From assembly GCF_003574445.1 (NCBI RefSeq), contig NZ_KZ984560.1:62001-126000 (forward strand): a stretch of DNA of 64,000 nt, read 5' to 3'. The position numbers and the translations under genes are program-made. Under the pieces are notes generated by a model. That model did not search any database and was not told where the DNA came from. It was given only the letters and a program-made list of their open reading frames with translations. Each line of letters starts with the position of its first letter. Positions within the stretch are counted from its first letter, which is position 1. This stretch comes from Streptomyces sp. YIM 130001. Lineage in GTDB: Bacteria > Actinomycetota > Actinomycetes > Streptomycetales > Streptomycetaceae. Shown here in pieces: positions 34,701 to 43,487 of this stretch.

Positions 34701-37700
34701 CCAGCGCCTCGCGCCCGCCACGCACCGCGTCCGAACGCCGCCTCGCCGGGCTGTACGCCGCACTGCTCGACGTGCCGCCCCCGGGCGCCGACGACAGCTT
34801 CTTCGACCTGGGCGGGGACAGTCTGCGGGCGACGCGTCTGGTGGCACTGATCCGCGCCGCGTTCGCCACGGACATCGACGTGCGCGACGTCTTCGACCGT
34901 CCTACCGTCGCCGATCTGGCCGCCGAACTGGACCACCGAGGGGGTGGGCGGCCGGCCCCCGCCGACCTGCCCGTCCCGGCCGGTCCCGCCCCGGTGCCCG
35001 CCGCGGGCGCTGGGCCCGCACCGCTCTCGCACGCCCAGCGCCGCCTGTGGTTCCTCGGACAACTCACCGGCCCGGACAGCGCCTACCACGTACCGCTGGT
35101 CCTGCGGCTGAGCGCGGAGCCGGACCGCGACGCGCTGCGTGCCGCCCTCGCCGACCTCGTGGACCGGCACCGGGCGCTGCGCACGGTGGTGGCCGACGGC
35201 CCCGACGGCCCCGTCCAGCACGTCATCGCCACGGACGCGTGCCCGCAGCCCGCCGAAATCACCGTCCCAGCCGACGAGTTGACCGATGCGCTGGCCGACG
35301 CGGCCCGCCGCCCGTTCCGGCTCGACGTGGAACCGCCGCTGCGGAGCGCGCTGTTCACCGTGCCGGGCCGTCCGCCGGTGCTGCTGCTGCTCCTGCACCA
35401 CATCGCCTGCGACCACGCGTCCGTCGGCCCGCTCCTGGCCGACCTCGGCGCGGCCTACACCGCCCGACTCCGCGGACAGGCCCCGCACCTGCCCGAACTC
35501 CCCTTGCAGTACACGGACTTCGCGCACTGGCAGGACACGTCGGCACCTCGCGGAGGCGAACCGCCCGAGTGGATCCGCAGGCGGCTCGACCACTGGACCC
35601 GAGCGCTCGACGGGCTGCCCGAGCGGATCGAACTGCCCGACGACCGCCCGGAGTCGCCCGCGGACGGCGGCGACACGGTCACCTTCACCGTCCCCGCCGA
35701 GGTGCACCAGCGGCTCACGGCGCTCACCGCCGCCGAGGGCGCGACCGTCTTCATGGCCGCGCACACCGCACTCGCCGCGCTCCTCACCCGGCTCGGCGCG
35801 GGCGACGACATCCCGATCGGAACCGCAGTATCGGACCGCCCCGACACGCGTCTCGACGCCGTCGTCGGCTTCTTCGTCAACACCCTGGCCCTGCGCACCG
35901 ACACCTCCGGCACCCCCACGTTCCGCCAACTCCTCGCCCGCGTACGGGAGTCCGACCTGGCAGCCTTCGCCCATCAGGACGTGCCCTTCGACCTGGTCGT
36001 CGACTCGGTGCGGCCGCAGCTCGGGGCCGACGAACTGCCCTTGTTCCAGGTGATGTTGATGGTCACCCCTGCCGTCCCTGACCAGGTCGGCCTCGGAGGG
36101 GCCCTGACCGCCGCCGTCGGCACCGCGCCCGTCGGGTCGGCGAAGTTCCCGCTCTCCTTCAGTCTGAGCGAACGCCGCGCCGGCGACGGCACCCCGCTCG
36201 GCCTGGACGGCGTACTCGAGTACCGCACCGGCCGCTTCGAACCGGACACCGCGGCGGAGATCGCCGCCGGACTGGTCCGGCTGCTCACCGCAGCGGCCCA
36301 CGACCCGGACACCCCGCTGCACCGGGTGGACGTCATCGGCGACCGGACACGCGAGCGGCTCCTCGACTGGGGCACCGGCGCACCCCTGCCACCCGAGGCG
36401 GCGTCCACCCTCACCGGCCGCTTCGCCGAGATGGTCCGGCGCACCCCGCACGCCCCGGCCGTCCGGACCCCGCACGAGGTCTGGTCGTACGCGGACCTCG
36501 ACGCGCACTCGGACCGGCTCGCCGCGCGCCTGTCCGGATACGGCGTCACCACCGGCACACCCGTCGCAGTGCTGGTCGAGCGGGGCGAGCACCTGGCCCG
36601 GACGGCGCTCGCCGTCCTCAAGTGCGGTGGTTTCTATGTGCCGTTGGACGCCCGCGCACCCCGCGCCCGCCGTCGCTCCGTCCTCCGCTCGGCCGCCGTC
36701 GCCGTCCTGGTGACCGACACCGACGAGGGCACCGCGAGCACGCCGCCGGACGGCCCGGCGGTCATCGACCTGCGTGGGGACGAATCGGTCCCGCCGCCTC
36801 TCCCCGATGCCCCCGCACCCCGCCCGGCGACCCACCCCGGCGCCCTCGCCTACACCGTCCACACCTCCGGCTCCACCGGCGTACCCAAGGCCGTGGCGAT
36901 CACCCAGGGCGACGTGCTCGCCTACGCACTCGACCGGCACTGGCACCGCGAGGCCGGACCGCACCGCTGCCTGCTGCACTCGCCGTACTCCTTCGACGCC
37001 TCCTCGCAGGAGCTGTGGGTGCCGCTGCTGACCGGCGGCGAGGTGGTGGTCGCCCCGCCGCAGGAACTCGACCTCGCGACGCTCGAGCGCCTGGTGACCG
37101 GCACCGGCGTCACCTTCCTGTGGCTGACCGCCGGCCTCTTCCAGCTGGTGGCCGACGAGAACCCGCGCTGCTTGCGCGAGTTGGAGCAGGTGTGGACCGG
37201 CGGAGACGTCGTGTCACCCCGCGCGGTGGCGGCGGTGCGCGCCGCCTGCCCCGGCATCGTCGTCGTGAACGGCTACGGCCCCAGCGAGACGACCACCGGA
37301 TCCACCCTGCACCGGGTCACCGACCCGCCGCCCGGATCCCCGGAGGAGACCTACGCCCGCAGCGGCGTCCCCATCGGCCTGCCGGTGGACGGCGGCCGGG
37401 CCTACGTACTCGACACACATCTCGAGCCGGTGCCGCCGGGAGTCACCGGGGAGCTCTATCTGGGCGGCACCGGGGTCTCCCGCGGATATCTGGGAGACCC
37501 CGCGCAGACCGCCGGGCGTTTCGTCGCCGACCCGCACGGGGTGCCCGGCGCCCGCATGTACCGCACGGGCGACCTGGCCCGATGGCTGCCGGGCGGCGTC
37601 CTGGCCTTCCGCGGCCGGGCCGACGGGCAGGTGAAGCTGCGCGGCTTCCGGATCGAGACCGGCGAGATCGCCGCCGCACTGACCGACGTCGACGCGGTGG

Positions 37701-40700
37701 GGCAGGCCGCCGTCGTCCTGCGGGAGGACCTGCCCGGCCGGCCGCGTCTGGTCGGCTATCTGGTGCCCGAGCCCGGCCGGACGGTCGACGAGAGCGCGGT
37801 ACTCGACGACGTCGCCGGCCGACTGCCCGCGTACATGGTCCCCGCCGCCCTGGTCACCCTCGACCGGCTGCCGCTCACCGGCAACCAGAAGATCGACCGG
37901 GGCGCCCTGCCGGCCCCGGCCGGACCCGTCGCCGGGCCGGCCGAACCGGCCACCGACACCGAGCGCGCACTGTGCGCCATCGTCGCCGATCTGGTCGGCC
38001 GGGCCACGGTCGGCGCCGACGACGGCTTCTTCGCACTCGGCGGGGACAGCATCACCGCCATCCAGCTGGTCAATCGGGCCCGTACGGCCGGACTCGAGTT
38101 CTCGGTACGGGACGTGTTCCGCCACCAGACGGTGGCCCGGCTCGCGGCCGTCGCACGGCTCGCCGGTCCCGGGAACGCTCCCGCGCCGGACCCGGACGAG
38201 GGCACGGGAGCGCTGCCGGCCACACCGGTGATGCGCTGGTGGCGCGGCCTGCCCGACAGCGACCCGGACGGCTTCAGCCAGTGCGTCACCGTGCAGACTC
38301 CGCCGGGCCTGCGGGAGGACACGCTGGTGTCCGCCCTCCAGTGGCTCGTCGACCAGCATCCGGCGCTGCGGCTGCGGCTCGCCCCGGAAGCGCCCGCGCA
38401 GGACTCGCCGACGGCGCCCGGCTCCTGGGGGCTGGTCGCCCATCCGCCCGGCTCCGTCCGCGCCGCCGACTGCCTGCGGGTACGCCGAGCCCCCGCCCGT
38501 ACCGGCGAACTGGCCGCCGCCGTCGCCGAGGCAGCACGGAGCGCACGCACCCGGCTCGATCCCGCGAACGGGCGGATGCCGGCCGTGGAGTTCCTCGACG
38601 CGGGACCGGCGCGGCCGGGCCGCCTGGTGCTCGTCGTGCACCACCTGGCGGTGGACGGCGTCTCCTGGCGCATCCTGCTGACCGACCTGGCGGACGCCTA
38701 CCGCTCCTTCGCGGACGGCCGCACCCCGCAGCCACGACACCCCGGCACGTCGTTCCGCGACTGGGCCCGCCACCTCGCCCGGCAGGGCGAACAGGGCGCC
38801 CGCCAGGCCGAGTTGCCGTTCTGGGAGCGCATCCTCGACGGCGGGCCCGGCGCCGCTCTCGGGCGCCGCACGACCCAGGCGGCCACGACCGAGCGCACCG
38901 ACCGCCGCGGCCCCGCAGACGTCGACAGCCGTCCCGGCCGGCCCTCGCCCACTCCCCGCGCCCCCGCCGTCCACCTCTCCCTCTCCCTGCCCGCACGCCG
39001 CACCGAACCGCTGCTCGCCGAGGTCTGCCGCGCCTTCCAGTGCGGCCTCGAGCCCGTCCTGCTCACCGCACTCACGCTCGCCCTCGAGGAGTGGCACCGC
39101 CGCCACGGCCCGTCCGAGCCACCGGGCCGGCCCGGCGGACTGCTCCTCGACCTCGAGTCCCACGGCCGCCCCGACCTGCCGGGCGACGGGCTCGAACTCT
39201 CCCGTACGGTCGGCTGGTTCACCTCCCTGCACCCCGTACGCCTGGACCCCACCAGCTGCACCTGGCAGGACGTGTGGACCGCGGGCCCCGCCCTCGGCCG
39301 CGCACTCAAGCAGGTCAAGGAACGCCTGCGGGAGATCCCGGACCGCGGTGTGGGCTACGGCGTACTGCGCCACCTCGACCCCGCGGCGGCGCCCACCCTC
39401 GCCCGCCTGGGCAGCCCCACCGTCGGCTTCAACTACCTGGGACGGCTCGCCGCCCGGTCCGGCGCCGACTGGAGCCCGACCCCGGAATTCACCGAACTCC
39501 CCGCCGGCGGACCCGTGTTGCCGGACGGGCACCGCCTCGACCTGGGCGCGATCGTGGTCGACGGGCCGGACGGGCCGCGGCTGACGACCACCTGGACCTG
39601 GGCCGAAGACCTGGGCGACGAGAGCCGGTTGAAAGAACTCGCCCAGCTCCTGCTCACCGCGCTCGACGCCCTCGTGATCCACACCCGAGCCGCCGGCGCC
39701 GGCGGCCTCACCCCCTCCGACCTGCCGCTGGTGGCCCTGGACCAGCAGGAGATCGAACGGCTGGAGGCCGGGCACCCGGGCCTCACCGACGTACTGCCGC
39801 TGACTCCGCTGCAGCACGGCCTGCTGTTCCACGCGCTGTACGCCCCGCACGTCCCCGACGTCTACCAGGCCCAGTTGAACCTCCACCTCGACGGCGAGCT
39901 CGACCCCGGCACCCTGCGCGCGGCCGCCGGGGCGCTCCTGGAGCGGCACCCGAACCTCGGCGCCGCCTTCGTCCACGACGATCTGCCCCGGCCCGTACAG
40001 CTCCTGTCGGCCCGCGCCGAACCCGGCTGGCGGACCGTGGACCTCACCGGCGTACGGGCGGACCGGCGCGAACGCGTCCTCGCCCGGATCACCGACGCCG
40101 ACCTGCGCCGCCGGTTCCCGCTCGACCGTCCGCCGCTCGTCCGGTTCTCGCTCTTCCGGTGCGGGGGAGCGGACTGGCGGCTCGTCGTCACCCATCACCA
40201 TCTGGTGATGGACGGCTGGTCGATGCCGCTGCTCGTCGGGGAGCTGTTCGCGCTGTACCGCGCGGGCGGACGCGCGGGCGCGCTGCCGCCGGTCACACCG
40301 TTCCGCGACCACCTCGCGGAGTTGGCCGGCCTCGACCGGGACACGGCACGCAAGGCCTGGCAAGCGGCCCTCGAGGACGGCCCGGTCGGCGCCGCTCACC
40401 TGACCGCGCCCGGTCGAGGCGCCACCGCACCCGCCGAATCACTCCTCGTCTCCGTCCCGCCACCGGTCACCGAGGCCCTTCGGACCTGGAAGTCCCGGGG
40501 GCTCACGCTCAACACCGTGGTCCAGGCCGCCTGGGCCCTGCTCCTTGCCCGCCGTACCGGGGCACGGGACGTGGTGTTCGGTACGACCGTCTCCGGGCGG
40601 CGGCCCGAACTGCCGTCCGTGGACTCCATGATCGGCCTCTTCATCAACACCGTCCCCGTACGCCTGCGGCTCACCGGGAGCGAAGGACTCGGCGAGCTCC

Positions 40701-41110
40701 TGCACCGCTTCCAGGACGAGCAGGCGACGCTGCAGCCGCACCAGTACCTCGGCCTGGGCGAGATCCAGCAGGCCGCCGGCCGACGCGACCTCTTCGAGAC
40801 CCACGTCGTGTTCGAGAACTACCCGCTCGACCGGATCCGGCTCGCCGACGTCGCGCCCGGACTGCGCATGGTGAACAGCGAGGGCCGCGACGCGTCGCAC
40901 TACGCCCTCTCCCTCACCGCCTACGCCGAGGACGACCGGCTCCACCTACGGATCGCCCACCGCCCCGACGCCGTGGACCGCCCCACGGCCCACGCCGTCG
41001 CCACGGACCTGGCACACCTCCTGACGTCGATGGCCACCCGCCCCGACCGCCCCGTATCCGATCTGCTCCCCCGGCCCACGAGGCCACTACCGTCCCGACA
41101 GAAAGGCTGA
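31733..41110 (+). CDS. NRPS: C-A(Thr)-PCP-C-A-PCP-E-C
   Basis: 3125 aa from the ATG at 31733 after AGGAGAA. C1 about 23-440 (HHLVLDG). A1 about 480-980: specificity residues D-F-W-N-V-G-M-V-H, the threonine code with one I-to-V change. PCP1 near 1030 (FFDLGGDSLRA). C2 about 1098-1530 (HHIACDH, Gly replaced by His). A2 about 1559-2060: residues D-A-Q-W-W-G-G-T-G, close to the valine-type DAFWIGGTF pattern but with Q, W and G changes, so uncertain. PCP2 near 2102. E about 2164-2640 (HHLAVDG, GWFTSLHPV, GFNYLGRL). C3 about 2685-3110 (HHHLVMDGWS). The free C-terminal C should join the D-residue to an amino acid on another protein. Confidence 0.92.
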   Translation: MVMSSEPQHMPEPSAAPAGAPVGLPLTTAQYGIWLGQQLAPPARYHVAGGFEIAGDLEPALFEAAFAAVVAESEPLRARFSATASGSPRQRSGPLPAWHVPYVDLSGESAPMVSATEWMRADVILPFDLASGPLFRTALLRLGPRRFCWYLAVHHLVLDGLGGALFARRVGEVYAALERGAQPAPVPVRLGSLLDEERRYRDSPEACADRAHWLGRMADRPGPLDPPPATAAASANGLPSSGIARLPGPGHTALRDLARGLGVRWPVLAVAATAALAAVRSGAPEVVIGMPVVGRTRSTARDVGGTASNVLPLRIEVPASRSGAALVRAVGAEIDEALAHQRYRYEDLSRDLGLTGSGQRLYAVTANVMPFSFGHRFAGRPMTSRHIAVGPVEDLSVSVRPDGRSGLDVELYADPGRYGSREAAAEARRFVRLLGRIVADPELPLGRHELLSSGERRRLLPRPADPQAVSPGPPQEPDTRTLPDLFERQAARDSSAPAVTCGSTTLSYGDLNARANRLARALVRRGAGPERTVAVVLPRSPELVVALLAVSKTGAAYLPVDPDWPAERRRTVLDDARPVYVLDSAESGDPSDAGDFGDFGGSGDPTADLHDSERTAPLTAGHAAYVIYTSGSTGRPKGVVVPHRSPVALLSGEGERFGLGATDVWTMFHSAAFDFSVWEMWGALAHGGRLVVVPHDVSRSPRAFLDLLARERVTVLNQTPSAFHSLDRADAEDGNAPRELALRLVVFGGERLRPAALHPWFERRGDCAPLLVNMYGITETTVHATRLDLGARHTREPGSPVGGPISGARLLVLDDRLRPVPPGVPGELYVAGDGVARGYLGRPELTATRFVADPYGPPGSRMYRSGDRVSARTDGSLEYLGRADDQVKIRGFRIEPAETESALLALPEVAEAAVVAAPDEEHGTRLVGYVVPARPDADEEELLAGVRERLRDRLPAPFVPAFLRALPALPLTANGKVDRAALPEAVPLASSASRPPRTASERRLAGLYAALLDVPPPGADDSFFDLGGDSLRATRLVALIRAAFATDIDVRDVFDRPTVADLAAELDHRGGGRPAPADLPVPAGPAPVPAAGAGPAPLSHAQRRLWFLGQLTGPDSAYHVPLVLRLSAEPDRDALRAALADLVDRHRALRTVVADGPDGPVQHVIATDACPQPAEITVPADELTDALADAARRPFRLDVEPPLRSALFTVPGRPPVLLLLLHHIACDHASVGPLLADLGAAYTARLRGQAPHLPELPLQYTDFAHWQDTSAPRGGEPPEWIRRRLDHWTRALDGLPERIELPDDRPESPADGGDTVTFTVPAEVHQRLTALTAAEGATVFMAAHTALAALLTRLGAGDDIPIGTAVSDRPDTRLDAVVGFFVNTLALRTDTSGTPTFRQLLARVRESDLAAFAHQDVPFDLVVDSVRPQLGADELPLFQVMLMVTPAVPDQVGLGGALTAAVGTAPVGSAKFPLSFSLSERRAGDGTPLGLDGVLEYRTGRFEPDTAAEIAAGLVRLLTAAAHDPDTPLHRVDVIGDRTRERLLDWGTGAPLPPEAASTLTGRFAEMVRRTPHAPAVRTPHEVWSYADLDAHSDRLAARLSGYGVTTGTPVAVLVERGEHLARTALAVLKCGGFYVPLDARAPRARRRSVLRSAAVAVLVTDTDEGTASTPPDGPAVIDLRGDESVPPPLPDAPAPRPATHPGALAYTVHTSGSTGVPKAVAITQGDVLAYALDRHWHREAGPHRCLLHSPYSFDASSQELWVPLLTGGEVVVAPPQELDLATLERLVTGTGVTFLWLTAGLFQLVADENPRCLRELEQVWTGGDVVSPRAVAAVRAACPGIVVVNGYGPSETTTGSTLHRVTDPPPGSPEETYARSGVPIGLPVDGGRAYVLDTHLEPVPPGVTGELYLGGTGVSRGYLGDPAQTAGRFVADPHGVPGARMYRTGDLARWLPGGVLAFRGRADGQVKLRGFRIETGEIAAALTDVDAVGQAAVVLREDLPGRPRLVGYLVPEPGRTVDESAVLDDVAGRLPAYMVPAALVTLDRLPLTGNQKIDRGALPAPAGPVAGPAEPATDTERALCAIVADLVGRATVGADDGFFALGGDSITAIQLVNRARTAGLEFSVRDVFRHQTVARLAAVARLAGPGNAPAPDPDEGTGALPATPVMRWWRGLPDSDPDGFSQCVTVQTPPGLREDTLVSALQWLVDQHPALRLRLAPEAPAQDSPTAPGSWGLVAHPPGSVRAADCLRVRRAPARTGELAAAVAEAARSARTRLDPANGRMPAVEFLDAGPARPGRLVLVVHHLAVDGVSWRILLTDLADAYRSFADGRTPQPRHPGTSFRDWARHLARQGEQGARQAELPFWERILDGGPGAALGRRTTQAATTERTDRRGPADVDSRPGRPSPTPRAPAVHLSLSLPARRTEPLLAEVCRAFQCGLEPVLLTALTLALEEWHRRHGPSEPPGRPGGLLLDLESHGRPDLPGDGLELSRTVGWFTSLHPVRLDPTSCTWQDVWTAGPALGRALKQVKERLREIPDRGVGYGVLRHLDPAAAPTLARLGSPTVGFNYLGRLAARSGADWSPTPEFTELPAGGPVLPDGHRLDLGAIVVDGPDGPRLTTTWTWAEDLGDESRLKELAQLLLTALDALVIHTRAAGAGGLTPSDLPLVALDQQEIERLEAGHPGLTDVLPLTPLQHGLLFHALYAPHVPDVYQAQLNLHLDGELDPGTLRAAAGALLERHPNLGAAFVHDDLPRPVQLLSARAEPGWRTVDLTGVRADRRERVLARITDADLRRRFPLDRPPLVRFSLFRCGGADWRLVVTHHHLVMDGWSMPLLVGELFALYRAGGRAGALPPVTPFRDHLAELAGLDRDTARKAWQAALEDGPVGAAHLTAPGRGATAPAESLLVSVPPPVTEALRTWKSRGLTLNTVVQAAWALLLARRTGARDVVFGTTVSGRRPELPSVDSMIGLFINTVPVRLRLTGSEGLGELLHRFQDEQATLQPHQYLGLGEIQQAAGRRDLFETHVVFENYPLDRIRLADVAPGLRMVNSEGRDASHYALSLTAYAEDDRLHLRIAHRPDAVDRPTAHAVATDLAHLLTSMATRPDRPVSDLLPRPTRPLPSRQKG

Positions 41111-41115
41111 ACCCG

Positions 41116-41328
41116 ATGAGCAGCAACCCCTTCGACGACACCGAAGGCGTCTTCCACGTCCTGGTCAACGACGAGGGCCAGCACTCCCTGTGGCCCTCGT
41201 TCAGCCCGGTCCCAGCGGGCTGGACCCCGACCCTCAGCGACGTCGACCGCGAGACGGCCCTCGCCCACATCGAGCGCACCTGGCCCGACATCCGGCCCCT
41301 CAGCGTGCGTGCGACGGGCGCGGCCTGA
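41116..41328 (+). CDS. MbtH-like protein
   Basis: 70 aa, starting five bases after the NRPS stop with AGAAAGG upstream. It shows the MbtH marks NPFDDTEGVFHVLVNDEGQ, the spaced Trp/Ser block SLWPSF-x-PVPAGW and W-P-D-I-R-P-L. MbtH-like proteins bind adenylation domains and are needed for their folding or activity, so this one probably serves the A domains of this cluster. It is the last gene before the terminator. Confidence 0.95.
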   Translation: MSSNPFDDTEGVFHVLVNDEGQHSLWPSFSPVPAGWTPTLSDVDRETALAHIERTWPDIRPLSVRATGAA

Positions 41329-41347
41329 CGCTGCGCCGCACCCCGAC

Positions 41348-41380
41348 GAGGCCGGACCGGCACCTCACCGGCCCGGCCTC
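41348..41380 (+). terminator. hairpin ending the NRPS-PKS cluster
   Basis: GAGGCCGGACCGG (41348-41360) pairs with 41368-41380 over a seven-base loop with one A-C mismatch. It starts 20 bases after the MbtH-like stop and lies between convergent genes, so it may work in both directions. Confidence 0.65.
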
Positions 41381-41430
41381 ATCGGCACTACGCCGCCCCG
41401 GGGGCACCACGCACACCTCATCGTCCGGTC

Positions 41431-41450
41431 CAGTCCAGTCCAGTCCAGTC
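41431..41450. repeat. CAGTC pentamer repeated four times
   Basis: Four perfect CAGTC units are flanked by degenerate GGTC copies on both sides. The array sits between the convergent MbtH-like gene and the NmrA-like gene and touches the latter's stop region. Replication slippage is the simplest explanation. Confidence 0.7.
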
Positions 41451-41453
41451 CGG

Positions 41454-42305
41454 TCAGACGCCGAACACGTCGCGATGGTCACGCACCCACGCATCGAAGC
41501 CACCGGGCGGCCGGCCCAGGACGTCCTCCACTTCCCCGGTCAGGACGGCCCCGCCACCCCCTCGTACGAACTCGCTGCCGTCCATGACGCCATCGGCGAA
41601 GGCCGCGTCCATTCCGGAATCAACCAGCTGCTGACGTGCCACGTCGAGCGGCACATCGACGGTCTCGACGGCGCGTCCGAGCACGTCGCCGAGCCGGACC
41701 GCCTGGTCCGGGACGCTCAGCAGTTCGGGGCCGGTCAAGGTGTAGGCGCGGTCCGCGTGACCGGCCGAGGTCAGCGCCTCCACCGCGACCGCGGCCACAT
41801 CACGGGGATCGACGACGCCCTGCTTGCCGGCTCCGGTCAGGTTCGGGATCGGGGCTCCGGCGCGCAGTGCACCGGCCCACGTCACGGCGTTCGAAGCGAA
41901 GCTCGACGGACGCAGCAGCGTCCACGCCATGCCGCTCCCCTGCACGGCCGCCTCGCCCGGAGCATGCCACGCTCCGACCCTGGCGCCGCCGGGCTCGTCG
42001 GTCCCGATGGCCGAAAGCTTCACCACCCGGCGGGTCCCCGCCGCTCGCGCCGGAGCGAGCATGGCCCGGTCGTGCAGCGAGACCGAGGGTCCGGGCGCGC
42101 TCAGCAGGAAGAGCGCGGTGGCGCCGGCCGCCGCCCGTTCGAGCGAGACGGGATCGTCGAAGTCGCCGCGCACCACATCGACGCCGGCGGGCAGCTTCGC
42201 CCGAGCCGGGTCCCGTGTCAGGGCGCGGACCTGTTCTCCTCTCGCCGCCAGGAGTCGGACCACTTCGCTGCCGATGGTGCCGGTGGCACCCGTAACCAGG
42301 ATCAT
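41454..42305 (-). CDS. NmrA-like NAD(P)-dependent oxidoreductase
   Basis: 283 aa. The extended Rossmann motif is VTGATGTIGSEVVRLLAARG (residues 4-23), followed by RGDFDDPVSLERA and LFLLSAP. It has the NmrA/QOR2-type arrangement with a substrate-binding C-terminal part, and no YxxxK pair typical of classical SDRs, so it may be a quinone reductase or a redox sensor. It is convergent with the NRPS cluster and divergent from the AraC gene, hence probably outside the cluster. Confidence 0.82.
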   Translation of the reverse strand: MILVTGATGTIGSEVVRLLAARGEQVRALTRDPARAKLPAGVDVVRGDFDDPVSLERAAAGATALFLLSAPGPSVSLHDRAMLAPARAAGTRRVVKLSAIGTDEPGGARVGAWHAPGEAAVQGSGMAWTLLRPSSFASNAVTWAGALRAGAPIPNLTGAGKQGVVDPRDVAAVAVEALTSAGHADRAYTLTGPELLSVPDQAVRLGDVLGRAVETVDVPLDVARQQLVDSGMDAAFADGVMDGSEFVRGGGGAVLTGEVEDVLGRPPGGFDAWVRDHRDVFGV

Positions 42306-42401
42306 GCCGACCAGGCTCCCGGCGCGAAGCCGCCGTCTCTAGGAAGTTTCGGCAGTGTGCACCGCTCCGCCCGCACACCGGGTCCGACTACCGTTGATTC
42401 C

Positions 42402-43331
42402 GTGCACGCCAGGAACGAGAGCCCGCGGACTCCGTCGGCACCGCTGCGGCCCTGGATCGCCGGGATGAGCATCCTGAGCTTCCCTGGTGATGATCAGCAG
42501 CCGTTCGCTCACGCCCCCGATTCCGCCACCGCGCTGGTCTTCCGCACCGGAGCCGACCGACGCAGCGATCTGCTGGTCATGGGACCGCGCACCCGCGCCT
42601 CGTACCACGTGGGCAAACACCTGCCGGTCTGCGTGAAGATCCGCATCCGGCCCGGCCGCGCCCGGGCGCTCCTGGGCGTGTCCATCAGCGCGCTCACCGA
42701 CCGGGTCGTCCCGCTCGACGAACTGTGGGGCGCGTACGGCGAGCGGCTGGCAGGAGATCTGGCGCGCCTCGGCCCCGACCCCGAACTGGTCCTCGCCCGC
42801 CTCCAGGCCGAACTGCGGGTCCACCTGGCCGCCCGGACGCCCGAGGACCTGGCCCGAAGCGACCTCCTGCGTACGGCCGCCCGGGCCCTGACCACAGGCA
42901 CCGGTCACCGGCCGGAGCAGGTCCGTGCCCTCGCCGAGAGACTGGCCATCAGCGAACGCCAGTTGCGCAATCTGTTCACCGACGGCGTCGGCCTCTCCCC
43001 GAAGCACCTCGCCCGCATCGAGCGCGTGCGCAGTGCACTCGCACGACTCGGCCAGGAGCCCCGGGCACAACTGGCCGCCGACACCGGGTACTACGACCAG
43101 TCGCATATGACGGCCGAGTTCCGCGCCTTGATGGGAACTCCTCCGCAGGCGTTCCAGTCGGGCCGTCTTCCGCCGATCCAGCCGTGCAAGGAGCCCCTCG
43201 GCAAAGCCGCGGCACAGCACGCCGACAAGGGCCGTCCTAAAGCCTGGACGGCCCTTGCCCGCGGAATTCCGCTAACGGATGGTAATCACCTGGAATTTGC
43301 GCGTGATCGCATGTACCGGCGACCGAAGTAG
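42402..43331 (+). CDS. AraC-family transcriptional regulator with long C-terminal tail
   Basis: 309 aa from the GTG at 42402; no Shine-Dalgarno sequence is evident. An ATG at 42465 is possible but would cut into the N-terminal sensor domain (LRPWIAGMSILSFPG). The C-terminal DNA-binding part has two helix-turn-helix units (LAERLAISERQLRNLFTDGV and LAADTGYYDQSHMTAEFRAL), ending GTPPQAFQSGRLP. After that point about 50 extra residues follow that do not resemble the family. This tail is read through a 12-bp terminator-like hairpin and overlaps the convergent gene by 46 bases, suggesting loss of an earlier stop. Confidence 0.8.
   Translation: MHARNESPRTPSAPLRPWIAGMSILSFPGDDQQPFAHAPDSATALVFRTGADRRSDLLVMGPRTRASYHVGKHLPVCVKIRIRPGRARALLGVSISALTDRVVPLDELWGAYGERLAGDLARLGPDPELVLARLQAELRVHLAARTPEDLARSDLLRTAARALTTGTGHRPEQVRALAERLAISERQLRNLFTDGVGLSPKHLARIERVRSALARLGQEPRAQLAADTGYYDQSHMTAEFRALMGTPPQAFQSGRLPPIQPCKEPLGKAAAQHADKGRPKAWTALARGIPLTDGNHLEFARDRMYRRPK
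43226..43257. terminator. perfect hairpin inside the AraC gene's tail
   Basis: CAAGGGCCGTCC (43226-43237) pairs perfectly with 43246-43257 over an eight-base loop. It looks like a bidirectional terminator between convergent genes, yet it lies inside the open AraC reading frame. Confidence 0.6.
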
Positions 43332-43480
43332 AGCATTCCCACTACTCCCGCAACTGCGCCTGCGCCGCACAGTACGGTCGCCCAGCGAGCCATTTCCTGT
43401 GTCATCCACAGCAGGCTCACCGCGAGCAGTGCGACAGCGAACAGAAATCGCTCTCCGTCCCCCGGGCCACGACGTGCCAT
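43286..43480 (-). CDS. 64-aa small membrane protein
   Basis: ATG at 43480, seven bases after the stop of the secreted protein gene, so the two are probably one operon. Two hydrophobic segments (FLFAVALLAVSLLWM and WATVLCGAGAVAGVVGMLYF) are followed by a basic tail GRRYMRSRANSR. No family recognised. Its 3' end overlaps the AraC frame. Confidence 0.5.
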   Translation of the reverse strand: MARRGPGDGERFLFAVALLAVSLLWMTQEMARWATVLCGAGAVAGVVGMLYFGRRYMRSRANSR

Positions 43481-43487
43481 GAGTGAA

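Noticed and set aside
36622..41328. Second long plus-strand frame (about 1568 codons) running into the MbtH-like gene
   Set aside because: Its upstream part is an Arg/Pro-rich shift of the NRPS frame; only the last 70 codons (MbtH-like) are real.
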